A DNA stretch of 64,000 nt from Sipunculus nudus. Taxonomy: Eukaryota; Annelida; Sipuncula; Golfingiida; Sipunculidae. The notes below the pieces were generated by a model that did not search any database, had not been told where the DNA came from, and saw nothing but the letters and a program-made list of their open reading frames with translations. Below are positions 11,494 to 23,600 of the stretch, piece after piece. The DNA is taken from contig CM049314.1 of NCBI GenBank assembly GCA_026874595.1, positions 26,857,729 to 26,921,728 on the forward strand, given 5' to 3'. The translations under genes were made by a program, and so were the position numbers. Position 1 is the stretch's first letter; the number at the start of each line of letters is the position of its first letter.

Positions 11494-14400
11494 ATGAAGG
11501 CGGCACAGTTTTACAAACTGATGGGTTTTGGAGGAGCAGTCATCATGGTAAAGTTAAAATTCAATAAAGCAACTGAATGAAGCCCGACTTTCAAGTTTAG
11601 GTATCCTAAACCCTTTAGTAAACAGAAATGGGAAACATAAATATGGTGAAAATCTTTCAGAAAAATGTCTTTATGTTGCGCACTTCTGCATCAATAAATA
11701 CGGACACCATCAAGTAAAACCTACTTGTTTATAAATGCAACCTTTATTTTTTAATTTAGCAATGCAAATCCAAAACTCTAGCATTTAACATCCGCCGAAA
11801 AGCGTCCATAATTTGGATTGTTCGGTCGGCTTTCATGTTCCCCCGTTTGCTTTATTTAGATGCATTGATAAAAAGTTTGTACAGGGGTGTTTAGGACTTG
11901 ATTAAATATTTAAAGCTTTGCTGTAATTAACAAGTTAAAAGTTTATTTAAAGCAACTATAACGGTTGTTTAACATTGTTGGATCTTACAACCATTGATAT
12001 ACGTGTGGAAAATTGACATTTCATGCGATTAACATTTAACCTCACATAATACCTTGTAAGGAAGTGGACCGAGTGGGAAATGTAGCTTAAATGACAATAT
12101 TTGAAGTCTTGTTTTTAGATTTTGAACATTTCACCAATGGTTAACAAATATAGTCTTATTCCTTAATTAAAAAAAAAACTACGGCTAAGTCAGCAAACAC
12201 AGATTGCACATTGTCAGTTGAACATGAGATCAGATGTATGGAATATTACCTCGGCAGTCTATATCAAATGTCTATATAACTGTATAAAATATGATTATGA
12301 AAATTGATGTGCTATTCACATAACAGCATAATTACATACTTCAACTGTGTGTTTGATATTTAATGAATAAAACCTATATGCAATTCATATTTCCCGTGAA
12401 GGAAAGTGGTTCAACGGCTGTCCTAGCCCCTCTTGGCCAAATCTTATTTTTAGCTAATACGCCCTGTAGTGCGATAAAAGCTGCTCTTCTAGATGTTTTT
12501 TTTCCATTGAACGAAGTGACAATAACTGGATCTGGTCGATCTTAAAGTCCGCTGGAAACATTCATATTGACGTTTCATAGGCACCTCAACGGCAAAAATG
12601 AAACAAAAAGTTACATAGGCATTGTGTTACACAGTTTGGCAGAATAGAATATAAGTCAGTAGAATATAAGTCCGTGCGATTGTTTAAATCTTACCCTCGT
12701 AACTTGATTGATAAGTTATTTATAATGTCAATCTGTTTTGAAAATTTACTTACCAATAAACGTACACTTCAAATTACATGGACGAGACCCAGTTATCCCC
12801 CCATCAAAAATGTTTTTTTAAACATAAGAAGACCAATGTGCGAATGAGAGATCCTGTTGACGGTATTTGACAGCCATATCAAAACGGTCCGAAACAGATA
12901 ATAAAGTAAGTAATAGGCTCAATTAACATTATGAGAATCTGTTACATGATTCTAAAACATGCACTTTCTGCTTTGAATATCTCCTAAGCATAGCGTCAAA
13001 TTATTATGGGTAAGTATGTCAGAGCTCCTTGACTGTAGACAATAATTTGGGTCTGACATATTGAATATTTTCATCATGTTTTAGATTGACAACTTGGATT
13101 TTTTATTAATTCATTTTAATTATACTACAGGTATTTGGGTGGATTGCGACAAAATCTCCGGAAATGATTGGTATATATAGAAGCTGTCTGGCCGAAACGG
13201 GTCATTGGACACACGGAAACTTCTGTTCCGGAAATGTTCCAATGGTAGACCTCTTTAAGAAACATTTAACAGTACAGGAAAATGCTTATGCTGCGATTTG
13301 GGTTAACGGAAATGGTGACCTCCCTGAACGTTTAAACGAATTGAACACAAATGTGGGAAAAGTTCGAAATATCTGGATGGAACAAGCATCTCATTGCAAA
13401 TGGACGGCACCAGTAAACATAACATTGGTTTTAGATGGAAGAAACATGTCATATTTAAGTAACGTCTCAGAATCCGGCCACGTTGTCCAAGTAGTATTAT
13501 CATGGATAAAGCACCAGACGAAAGAGCAGTTTATGAATGAAGAACCAAATTTAATTGTGCAGAATTATTACCAATGGACCGCGTCGCCTACGCTGTGCAA
13601 GTGGATCAAGGCAGGCATCACTAAACAGCGATGGCATATTGTGTACAATAATATTTGTGAAACAAATACAAGCGTCGCTATGGTTCCAGTAGCTTTAGCT
13701 ACCACTTACTTAAATGCACGTCCGGCGCTACAGACAATATTCCCTATAAAATATCCATCTTACTTTCATACCGAGCCAACACCTCACGTAACCTTTCTTA
13801 TGGTTGCGTTTAATGCGATATTTACACATTTGGGTGATATGTTTACCAACAATGTCAAGGTGGTCCCATATGGGTGTTCGAGTGACGTCAACCCATACCT
13901 TCCAGAGGATGCCGATAAGGCGCCGTTGTACGACGAAGTTTTCACCATAAGTCAGTACTGGGACGAAGCATTTTACCACAAAAACATTGAAGACTTTCCC
14001 CGTTTGGCGGCATTTCTACCGTTTCTTCTCCTACATAAACACATCAAGATACACGTTTTTGAAACCGGGTGATACACGACAAAGGTGTTAAATCTACTTG
14101 GAATTACTAGCGACAAACTAGTTCATGGGACGGTCAGAGCAAAAATAGCGTACATGCCTGAAGCGACATACTGCGGTTTCGCACACCCCACAAATAGTCA
14201 ACTTCTGTCTAAAACATATAGAAATATCATACATAATAAAACAGAAAACTATACACGTGATAGTGTGGTCCTGATACGTAGATCTGGACATAGAAAATTT
14301 ACTCAGCATGGGCAAATTAAACAGATGGTGCAAACAATTGCCAAACAAAACAACCTAACATTTGAAGAATTTATAGACAACCCAGTTCCAACCCTTGAAG

Positions 14401-14683
14401 AAACTATGAAGATATTTAACCGCGCTGTGATGGTTATAGGGCCTCATGGTGCGGGACTTTCAAATATAATCTTCAGTGAGCCCGGTACATTTATTATTGA
14501 AGGGGTATGTAACCGCCCGCATGTCAATATGTGCTTCAACAGGCTGGCCCATGTTCTTGGCCATCGCTGGTAGGCATAGAGTCAAGAGGGGGTTGTGAAA
14601 GTGTTGTTGACGTACATGCTGATGATCTGGAGACAGTTGTGAGCATTTTCATCAAGGACGCCTCGAATCTGGCAGTGCAATAG
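11494..14683 (+). pseudogene. GT61-family glycosyltransferase, copy B (nonsense plus frameshift)
   Basis: The same two-exon structure as copy A: exon 11468-11547 (ATG 11494, 18 codons, donor GTAAAG) and exon 13131-14683 (acceptor ACTACAG). The protein resembles copy A closely throughout, roughly four residues in five identical by eye. Two lesions break it. The first is TGA at 14070-14072, where copy A has a glycine codon. The second is a one-base loss near 14574, just after the HRW codons, which creates TAG at 14571-14573. The original frame resumes with GIESRGGC and ends at TAG 14681-14683. Translation from the ATG would stop after 331 residues and lack the GPHGAGLSN motif, which is still present in DNA at about 14443-14469. 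Splice sites are intact, so a transcript is possible. Few lesions and good conservation mean recent inactivation, an allelic null or an assembly error. Confidence 0.85.
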
Positions 14684-15879
14684 TAGATTGTATGAAAGAT
14701 TTAAAAAACATTGTATTTATTAAGTGTTCAGTGTTCCATTATATGTATTTGTTTACTGGGATTAGATTTTATTATTGACTGGTAATTCAATTACTTTTAT
14801 TCAGGATAATTGAAATTAAACAATTAAATGATAGCAACATAACTGGCAAAAGTTGCCTTTCTAACAAGGAAAATCGGTGACAGCCAAAGACAACTGTTAA
14901 TTAACTAAACTTATTTAAACCAAAATATATCTGAAATATGGCGTCAAATATAAGACATACATTCTAAGTTCGAATACAATCAATTTGGGGCACTATAAAT
15001 TTGAGCAACATCACGAACATTTGAGCCTATCGACATATGGTGTTGGCATAAAAATGTAACAAAATACGTGCAATATGCAGTGATTTTTACCCTAGATAAT
15101 TTACTTTGTAACAATTTTATTATAAAAATATACCATATGACAACCCATTCTTTACAAAGCTACACTGATAACTTCGTTTAATGCTACAGGTTTAGAATGG
15201 CCACACAAAATATTATTCTACGGAATATAGGAACAAAAACTATGGTGCGGACGGGAAATGTGTCCATTTTTATTGTTCTTAAGACACAGTGATTTTTACA
15301 ATTTTGCTAAGAAACTAAAACAAAATTGCTTCAATTTAGGAACGATGGTCATTGAATATTGAGCCTATTTTAACAACTCCTCATAGGAATTAGTGCCATA
15401 GCACAAATTAGCATCACTACATGGGATCTTGTCTTCATTTGCAAAAAAAAAAAAATAATAATAATAAAATAACAGCAGCAAAAAATAAACAATTATGTTT
15501 TCATATGAACAGATTGCACCATGTCTTCCTGTTAAACAATATATCAGAGCCCTATATAACGACAATAGAACAAACAAAATTCACGATTGCGCAAGCTGAC
15601 ATGAAACTTACCTTGTAACACTTACTGGTTATGCACATAATTAAACAGCAGGTAAGGTTCTTCAGGAAATCTATGATAACATCCACATATTTCATTATAA
15701 TTATATTATTTTTATCACAAAGGAAGCTGTGTTACTCCCTAATGCACATTAATTTTCGTTTATATAATTTTAACGAACACAAAGTGCTGGACAGATTCAC
15801 AGAAGATATAAACTAGGGACCCATGGGCCTCGACGCTCAGCTGTATTTGTCTATTAGGATATTTTTAAAGAATTTTTTT
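14684..15879. other. intergenic between convergent genes
   Basis: The first 130 bases resemble the GT61-A 3' flank. The remainder is AT-rich with poly-A and poly-T runs and short spurious frames. Nothing is recognised. Confidence 0.4.
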
Positions 15880-16920
15880 TGTGAATGACGTTCCTGTGAC
15901 CTAAACCAATGATCTTGTGACAAAAATATCTGAGAACGTTTTATCCCTGAACTTGCAGCATTTAGATTATTGTAACATTCTTCTATGAATACCGGTCCAG
16001 TGACATTGACCTATGACCAGGAAACCTCAAAATCTATAGATTTCTTCTACTTTGGGCAAGTAAGCCATGTGTGAAAGATGGAATGTTTTGGATGAAAAGT
16101 TTGATTTACATTGCATCCATAATCATTCTAAAGATATGGCTCCTGTGACCTTCATCTTTGACCTCTAGACCCTGAAAATCAATTTTTTTCTCTTAAGCGG
16201 TGGGTCATTAATAAATCAAGTTTGAAGCCAATCTGTCTAGCCAAAGCAGAATTATCATCCATAAACTAATTTGTTAATTGATGGGCCCTGTGACCTTGAC
16301 CTTTGACCCTATCTCCCCAAACCGAAAGAATCTTCCCACATTTGCAGTTGAGTAATATCCTGAGAATGGAAGGTTTGTGATGAAAAGTTTGGCTTGAAAG
16401 TATACACATTCCTTTTAAAGAAATGGGTCCTGTGACCTTTACCTTTGACCTTTGAACCCTAAAATGGCCAGGGTTCTTACTTTTGTGGTAAGTCATATAT
16501 AAGTTAAATTTGAAACCAATATTTAAGAATAAACTGGAGTTATCATCTGAAAACTTTGTGAACAGACGGCCCTGTGACCTTGACCTTTGACCTTATGACC
16601 ACACATTTATTTATACTCTCCCTATACTGGCAAGTTATTTAAATGTGCAAGATTGAAATAAATAAGTGAGTCTTGTGACCTTGACCTTTGACCTCATGAC
16701 CCCAAAATCAAACAGGTTCTTTCTTTAGTGATGGGCCATGTGTAAGTCATGTCTGAAACCCATATGTCATTCCAACCTGGAGTTATCATCTGGAAACAAA
16801 TTTGCATGGATGGACGGATAGACAGATATACAGACAGACAGATGAACAAACAGACAGACAGGGTGATTACTATAGGGCATCCACTTGTGATCAATAAACA
16901 CACCAGGTTTTTGGACACTA
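15880..16920 (+). repeat. degenerate tandem array with TGACCTTTGACC core and GACAGACA tail
   Basis: About seven units of roughly 100-147 bp, marked by CCTGTGACCTTGACCTTTGACC near 15892, 16000, 16140, 16287, 16430, 16570 and 16673. Between them run GTTTGAA(A/G)CC, CCATATGTC-like and GAGTTATCATC(T/C) words. The right end is GGATGGACGGATAGACAG, then more GACA repeats and GTGATTACTATAGGGC. Perfect TGACCTTTGACCT (DR1, AGGTCAnAGGTCA on the other strand) occurs at 16581-16593 and 16682-16694. Confidence 0.8.
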
Positions 16921-17149
16921 GATAGAATCATAGCTGAGAAACTGACATAATTGTTGTTATTTTATTGTAAAATAAAAACAAAAATATTCCTAAAAATTAA
17001 AAAAAAATACATGTGGCGCCACCACTTTTCGGGGACTGAAAAAAACAGTCATGGTCAATATTAGAGACAAGATTCATGACAATCCATGCATTGATTACCA
17101 TGATATTTGAGGTTTTGTATCAAATGTTGTTTATTCTGGGGGGTACTTA

Positions 17150-17385
17150 CAAGCCCCGTAGCTCTGATTATATAGGTCGAAGTGATTTATTTTCAGGTTT
17201 CCAAGGACATTTTTATGGACCCCCTAGATTTTAATTAATAGGCTTCTTGGGTTGGCGGTTACGTTTTATGCCCTGCTAACGGACGACCGGACGGCCAGAC
17301 GACCGGACGGCCGGACGGACGACGGACAAAGCGCCATACCTATACCATAGTTGACTTATGGTCAGCTGAGCTAAAATCGAGAAAC
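17150..17385 (+). repeat. repeat tail of the same class (GGACGGACGAC)
   Basis: A run of GACCGGACGGCC and GGACGACGGACAAAG words is followed by CCATACCTATACCATAG and GGTCAGCTGAGCTAAAA. The end words match, in reverse, the tail at 6651-6745. The body units are missing or too decayed to see. Confidence 0.6.
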
Positions 17386-17435
17386 CTTTTCGCCTATATA
17401 CAATAACACTCTATGTTCAATTTTCATTCTTTCTT

Positions 17436-17629
17436 CTAACACTTCATTTTCACCGTGCCGTTTTGTTCAGGGGATTCGGCGTTGATATCTATAGCCTCAT
17501 CGTAAGTCACCTCCGTGCGTTTACACTGAAGCATGTAAATGAAACTACTGCAAATGCCACTGGTGATTTGTGCGATTCCCACAAGCAGGAATGGAGTACC
17601 AAAGTTGCCTGTGATGTCCACAAGAATCC
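17436..17629 (-). CDS. SLC16-like exon 5 (helix 12, tail and stop)
   Basis: Acceptor TTTTTCTTGCAG. It encodes the last helix, a CKR membrane boundary and an acidic tail with a possible Tyr sorting site (YDEAI). The stop is at 17438-17436. A candidate AATAAA on this strand is at 17191-17186. Confidence 0.88.
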
Positions 17630-20600
17630 CTGCAAGAAAAAGGCTCTACGTCTTAACTTCAAAGTTATCTTGATATGCTTTTATTGGCATTGTAGCAGAA
17701 CAATCAAAAACCTGTTACAAATTCTGTTTAATGTATATTGATAAATTATTAAATTATCATTGATTTGGAAGCCACTTTTGGGGGACACTGAAATGCTGGT
17801 GTCTATGATAATAGGGAAGTTTATATATATTGTTTATCAAACCTGCAACAGGTGGCGTCAGAAGGCAGCCCATTCCGTATGAGAACATGTAGATACCAGT
17901 TGCGTGCGCATGCTTTGTGTCAGGTACAATATCACCGAGGACGGCGTTCTCCATTGCTATATACCCAGCTATAATGTGAATTGCAAAGAATCGCGTATGA
18001 ATAATGTTAAACCTGTCATTGTTACTTTACAGAAGACACTTTACAAAATATAACCTGGACAATATATAACTCAAGAAAAGACATTAACACTGCCGGGACA
18101 GCATGTATTAAGCCCAGGTACGTATAGAGTTTAATAAATGCTCAGTCCAGTAATATAAACTTGAAAAGTGGTGTCTAAAACTCAATTTTATATGTGAATT
18201 ATCATGTGAAGATCAGCTTCCAAACCGGAAATATGAGACTATATTTCTTGGATGGCATATATTTATAATCCCCGCTAGGCTCAGCGAATGATACAACAAG
18301 GGGAAAACCTCTGTTTTTTTGTTTGCGCAAACAACGCTGCGATTACGTACTAGCTAATGCTCTTGCAGGTTGAAAAAGACGCCCAAAATATTAATGCAAA
18401 GTATTGTTTTTCTTTTTTATGAATCCAGCGTCTCCATTATCCGAGAGGAACAGAGAGAAGTGATGACTGGAAGAAAATTGGGCAAATCCGCAGGATCATC
18501 ATTAAATAAGGGCAAATGCCGGCAACCGCAAAGTGGAAGTGTTTGTTCTGATTCTTTGATTCGCTCAGCTTAGCCGGTATCTATCAATAATGTGAGCATC
18601 CCTGATTCTCTAAGACCAGGTCTATTTACAATCAGCTGATTGGTTGATTATGGTGCTAAGTATAAAAATCAATATAACTGTCAAAGTCAAAATACAAGAA
18701 AAAATAACTTTTTTTACCCAAGATTAGGCCAAAGCGGCGGAGTCAAGCGCTTCATTCGTAAGCTAAATCGTTAAAATAGGAACTTACGTTTAAAAATGAT
18801 ATTTGAAAACCAAAACACGTAAACATATATTCATGTGTTGATAAACATTTTAACTATGTTTTGGAAAAATATAAATATTGTTCTATATAAAGTTAACTTG
18901 TTAACTCAACGTATGTATACTCACCACTCAAAGCGCCAACGACTGCAGAATAAACGGCCATTGCTGTGTAATCCACGAAAAAGTATGAGATTACGTGAAG
19001 CGTCCCGCTCAGTGCCCCTGCAATACTGTGACAAAGGGTCCTTTTCACCGACAAATGGTCTCCACAAAATCCGAATATGGGCCTGAATATACAGCTACAG
19101 ATTCCCATCACAGTTACCAAAGTTGCAGCCTCCATTTTGCTTGAACCTAATGATATAGCTCTGGCCGGAAGGAACAGGAAAGGCACTACATGAGCTGACT
19201 TGTTCAGAGTTGTGCTGATAATATACAACGGGTATTTTGAGTCTCTGAAAACAGTAAAATCGAACACCAGCATGAGTCTCTCCTTCCACCCAGAATTCTG
19301 CTGATCGTCTTCTTCATCCATATGTTTGACTTGAGGTCGCAAGAGGGCGCCACAGACTATGCCGTTCAGCAGGATACCACCTTGTACCAGCAGAGCTCCC
19401 CTCCACCCGTACTGTTCCACCAATAATCTGGTTATTAAAGGGGAAACAAACGTTCCAGCACTCAAACCAGTCGCCGCTACACCAAACGCCAACGCCCGGC
19501 GTTGATGGAAATACTCATGTGTTGCTACAGTACCACCGATCACGAAGCAGCCATACCCAATACCTGTAAAAAATGACAAAGCAAACTATCTTAAAGCACA
19601 GTTTGGCTACCTATATAAAATATAAATATGACAAAAGTATGTTTCAGAATTATTCTACAGGCCGTTATTCAAGTTTAACTTTTTCATCACTTACTTCGTA
19701 TTCCTGTACTTCCATTGGATTTTGATATTGTATACATATATATAGATAAAATTACAGTTCAAAACATAAGAAACTGTTAAATATGCCACGGTTCAACAGT
19801 CACAGATGAAACCTTTTAAAGATTATTTGTTGCAAACAAAATGAACTGTTTTTAGAATGGTATAAAGCAAACATGACAAATATGAAAGAAACAATATTTA
19901 GAGGGTCCTGTACAAGTAGAAAATTGAACATGATGAACATAAAACTTTCATGAACATGTATATTATAAACCAAACCTCCTGACAACCACAGTCCACGACG
20001 TACAAAGGGTTCATTCTGAAATCAAATTATTAGTATAATCGCCTAATCTAAAAGGCATTTTTCTCTAAATCAGCTAATTAGAATTCAAAGCTATCTACCC
20101 CCATCGCATTAACCCCAGTATTTGAGTATTGACAAATATTCCTATCAAACTTGCTAAAAAGTTCGATAAAATTCACAATATATACTACTATAAAGCTTTT
20201 AGTTTTATGTTTCTCCAGTGGAAGACCAGTGTACTCAAAGAATGTGTTATTATTAACTATAACACAGGAAACAGAAATTTGCACAGAAGGTATTCAGGAA
20301 AAAATTGAAATCAAACAAATTGTGAACTTTAAAGTCGTCTATTTCGTAAGGAATATGATCTTTCTTAGATAACAACCAAACGTACACCTCCCTTTTCCGG
20401 GAAAAAAACACACAATTTTAATTAAGTTTTTTACAGATCATTTTAAAAAATACTGTAAGGCATTCACATTTATGAATGTAATACTTAATGTATCTAGTAT
20501 TTATAAGCAGAAATGCAAATTCCAACTCACAAGAAATCCATTTTCCCCATAGATATTAAAAAGTAATGCTAAGTGAAGCTTCAAATGCAACAGAAGGCAA

Positions 20601-23600
20601 AATATAGAAAAATATTAAAACCAAACCCCATCGTCCAGTCGTTCTTGTAGACGGCATTTTCCAAAAGACTGCAAGGCAAATGCAGCATCGTCAATTGTTT
20701 ATTATACTTATTTTAAAGACCATTGTCTACTGAAACTTATCATGGTTACTTTTTACTTATAATGCAATATTTGCTTCTCGTATAATTCCATTATTAACAT
20801 AATAGCGAGCACTATCCTTAACCCAACTGATCCACAAATGGCAGTGTTGCCACTCCGGGTGTAACTGTGACTGTAAGTACCCTTTTTAAAAGAAGAAAAT
20901 TGTAAAAGAATATTATTTTTTGTTAGGGCTCCATAATTGCTGTGTGCTCTATAAGTCTCAGCACTGCATAGTGTTGGCAAGCACCAGAGAGGTATATTCC
21001 AGTGTATGTAGGACTGCCGTTAAGGTATATCTGTCAAAGGGTATATTCCTCAAGGAAAATGTGTAAATCTGGCTGAAAAGCTTGGGAAAGTATGAACCAG
21101 AGACGTACGTGTGTGTGAGGTTTCTCTATGCAATGCTTCTAAACAAACGTCAGGTATGATATTTACAGTTAAACTGCGACTTTTAGCACATTAGAACTCA
21201 GTACTTCATATTGCCAGTTTTTCTATCTTTCAAGAATGGGCGATATCACAGCTAATCTGTGCTCAATATCTGTTGCGTTAATATAAAACTGACAGAACAT
21301 ATCTATCTCCCTAGACATATTGTGAACAATATGTGAATAAAAATTGCCTCAAATCACCAGTCAATCTAAAGAGTAGCAAATGGTCTTTCCTTTAATAAAT
21401 GTTTGATGCTTGAAGAACGTATACAGCGGCAGTACTGAGACCATGTCACCTGAACTAATTAAACTTTTAAAATTATAAACTTTTAAAATTTTCTATTAAT
21501 AATCCCGTGGAGTTAGAAATAATTATCCTGAGCATTTGTTACTTTAGAATTACCATACATAACCGATAAGTGGAAACACTGCTAAAGTGTAAGACAGTTT
21601 TTGAGAGTATTAGGAGATGTTACATACATATGTGTGTTGAATCAGCAGTTGTTAATCAAAATAGAAAATAAAAATTACTGAATATCAGCGACATTTTCTT
21701 TTGAGACTTTCTCAATTTGTCTTGGAAACAATATTAATAAATATATATTAATCGTGAATATGCCTACATATACTTAGTACAATTCTTTACCACAGTTAAC
21801 TGCACCATATCATGTATTCCAACATATTTAGAAAAGTATTTCTTCACTTAAAGTATTGAATAAAACACCATTACAACTGGTCTATTGTTAAATGTATATA
21901 ATGGAGTCCGAAACAGTAAAGCAGTGATATTGCGCTAAAACCTATTTCAGCCATAAAAGGAAGTGTTAACCTTAATTGTTTCATATAAATAACAGTAGAT
22001 AAATATCCCTCAAATAACAGCAGAAACAAAACGGGCCATAGTAAATGATTCGATAAAATGGACAAAAGTGATTAGTATGGAATAAAGATACTTAACAAAA
22101 GTGTTCATGCAAAGTACTCATGCAACTAAGCAGAGGAAAATAAGGCCAGGAAGTAGTTTTCAGGTCACTATCCACATGTGACAGGATCAGAAATGTACCA
22201 AAACCGTACAAAGTACTGGAGTGTTGACAACTGTAATTTTAATAGTAATAGAGATCAAACGGAATGTGTTTCGATACCTTACACTACAATTGAATAAGAT
22301 ATCTCCCTGGTCTTTCTCGGTTGTAAACTAATAATCAAGAAAATATTCCCTGTATTTGCCAAAATGGTTTATATTATAACATTTATGCACACTTTAACAT
22401 AAGCTAGGTAAACAACAAGATCGGTTCAGAAAAAAGTCCCACAAATTGAACACAGTTAAGGAGCATGTATTTTATGACATAATGAAAAGTGTGAGTCCTG
22501 GTAAAATAAATGGTTGAAATTTTATCGTTGTGTTATCTGACAAGTGTACATATGTTTCATTGCTGGTATGAAATTATGCGATATTACAGTAATCAGATTA
22601 CACTATTGACAGAGCTACTAACTGATTTCTCCTTAAAATAGAACAAGCACTTGAGAGAAAAGCAAAATTACTCGTGCTTGCATTAAACGAGATAATATTA
22701 ACGAATTGAACTATATTGTTTACCTGCACTAGAAACAGCTGTATACAGAACGAATGTGAGAACGTTATGGGGAAAGATCTATATCGTCGATCTTGACCTT
22801 GACCAAAAGTGGACCATCGGGGTTACTTTAAGATGAGGACTGCCAAATAAAACAAAGCAGTATAGAGAGCTACTTGGCCATCTCAAGAAAACGTTGGCCG
22901 AGTGATTTTAACACCACCGTAACTGACATAAGGAATAGGAAAATGCACACCATTCATTGATTACTCATCGGGTGATGGTTGTAGCACATATTGATTTGAA
23001 ACATGTGCAGTACTAAGGGTCTAATAAACTGTAAATAGCGAAATATGGTGGCGCCGCCAAAGAAAAGCAATATGCATATAACGTGGAGCAATTTCTTAAT
23101 GACCGTGAAAATAACATCGAAGAATCCCAGTTTGACCGTATGTACTATGCATATCCTTCTGAATTGACTTTAATTAATGCTTTCCTTGAACACCACAAAC
23201 AGAAAAGATCCAACAATCTGAACATGTGGGTGGCGCCACCACATTCCGCCACCATAATCTGCCTAGGCTGCTTCTTACCCCAAGATAAGATATGTATCAG
23301 GTCATTTCCTTAACAAAAGCAAAGTACGAACCTTTGCACCTTGTAAACCATTAACCTCTAATGAATCTGAAAAGCAAAACTCTTGCACCAAATCTAAGTA
23401 CAAGTTGCGAACTTGTACTTAGCTTTGATGACATGATATATGGCTGTGCATTTTATTTAGGCAGTGAATTAACTAATTTCAAATGTTACTACATTATAAT
23501 TTTTTTTAACGAGTTCTAGTTAGCATTAACACTACTTGAAACCATGAATGAAAATATGCTGAACTTAATACGTCAAAAAGAAGTTATCATTATTTTCTCT

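Noticed and set aside
13303-14348. Minus-strand frames over the second GT61 copy
   Set aside because: They are antisense shadows of a conserved coding exon and carry no motif of their own.
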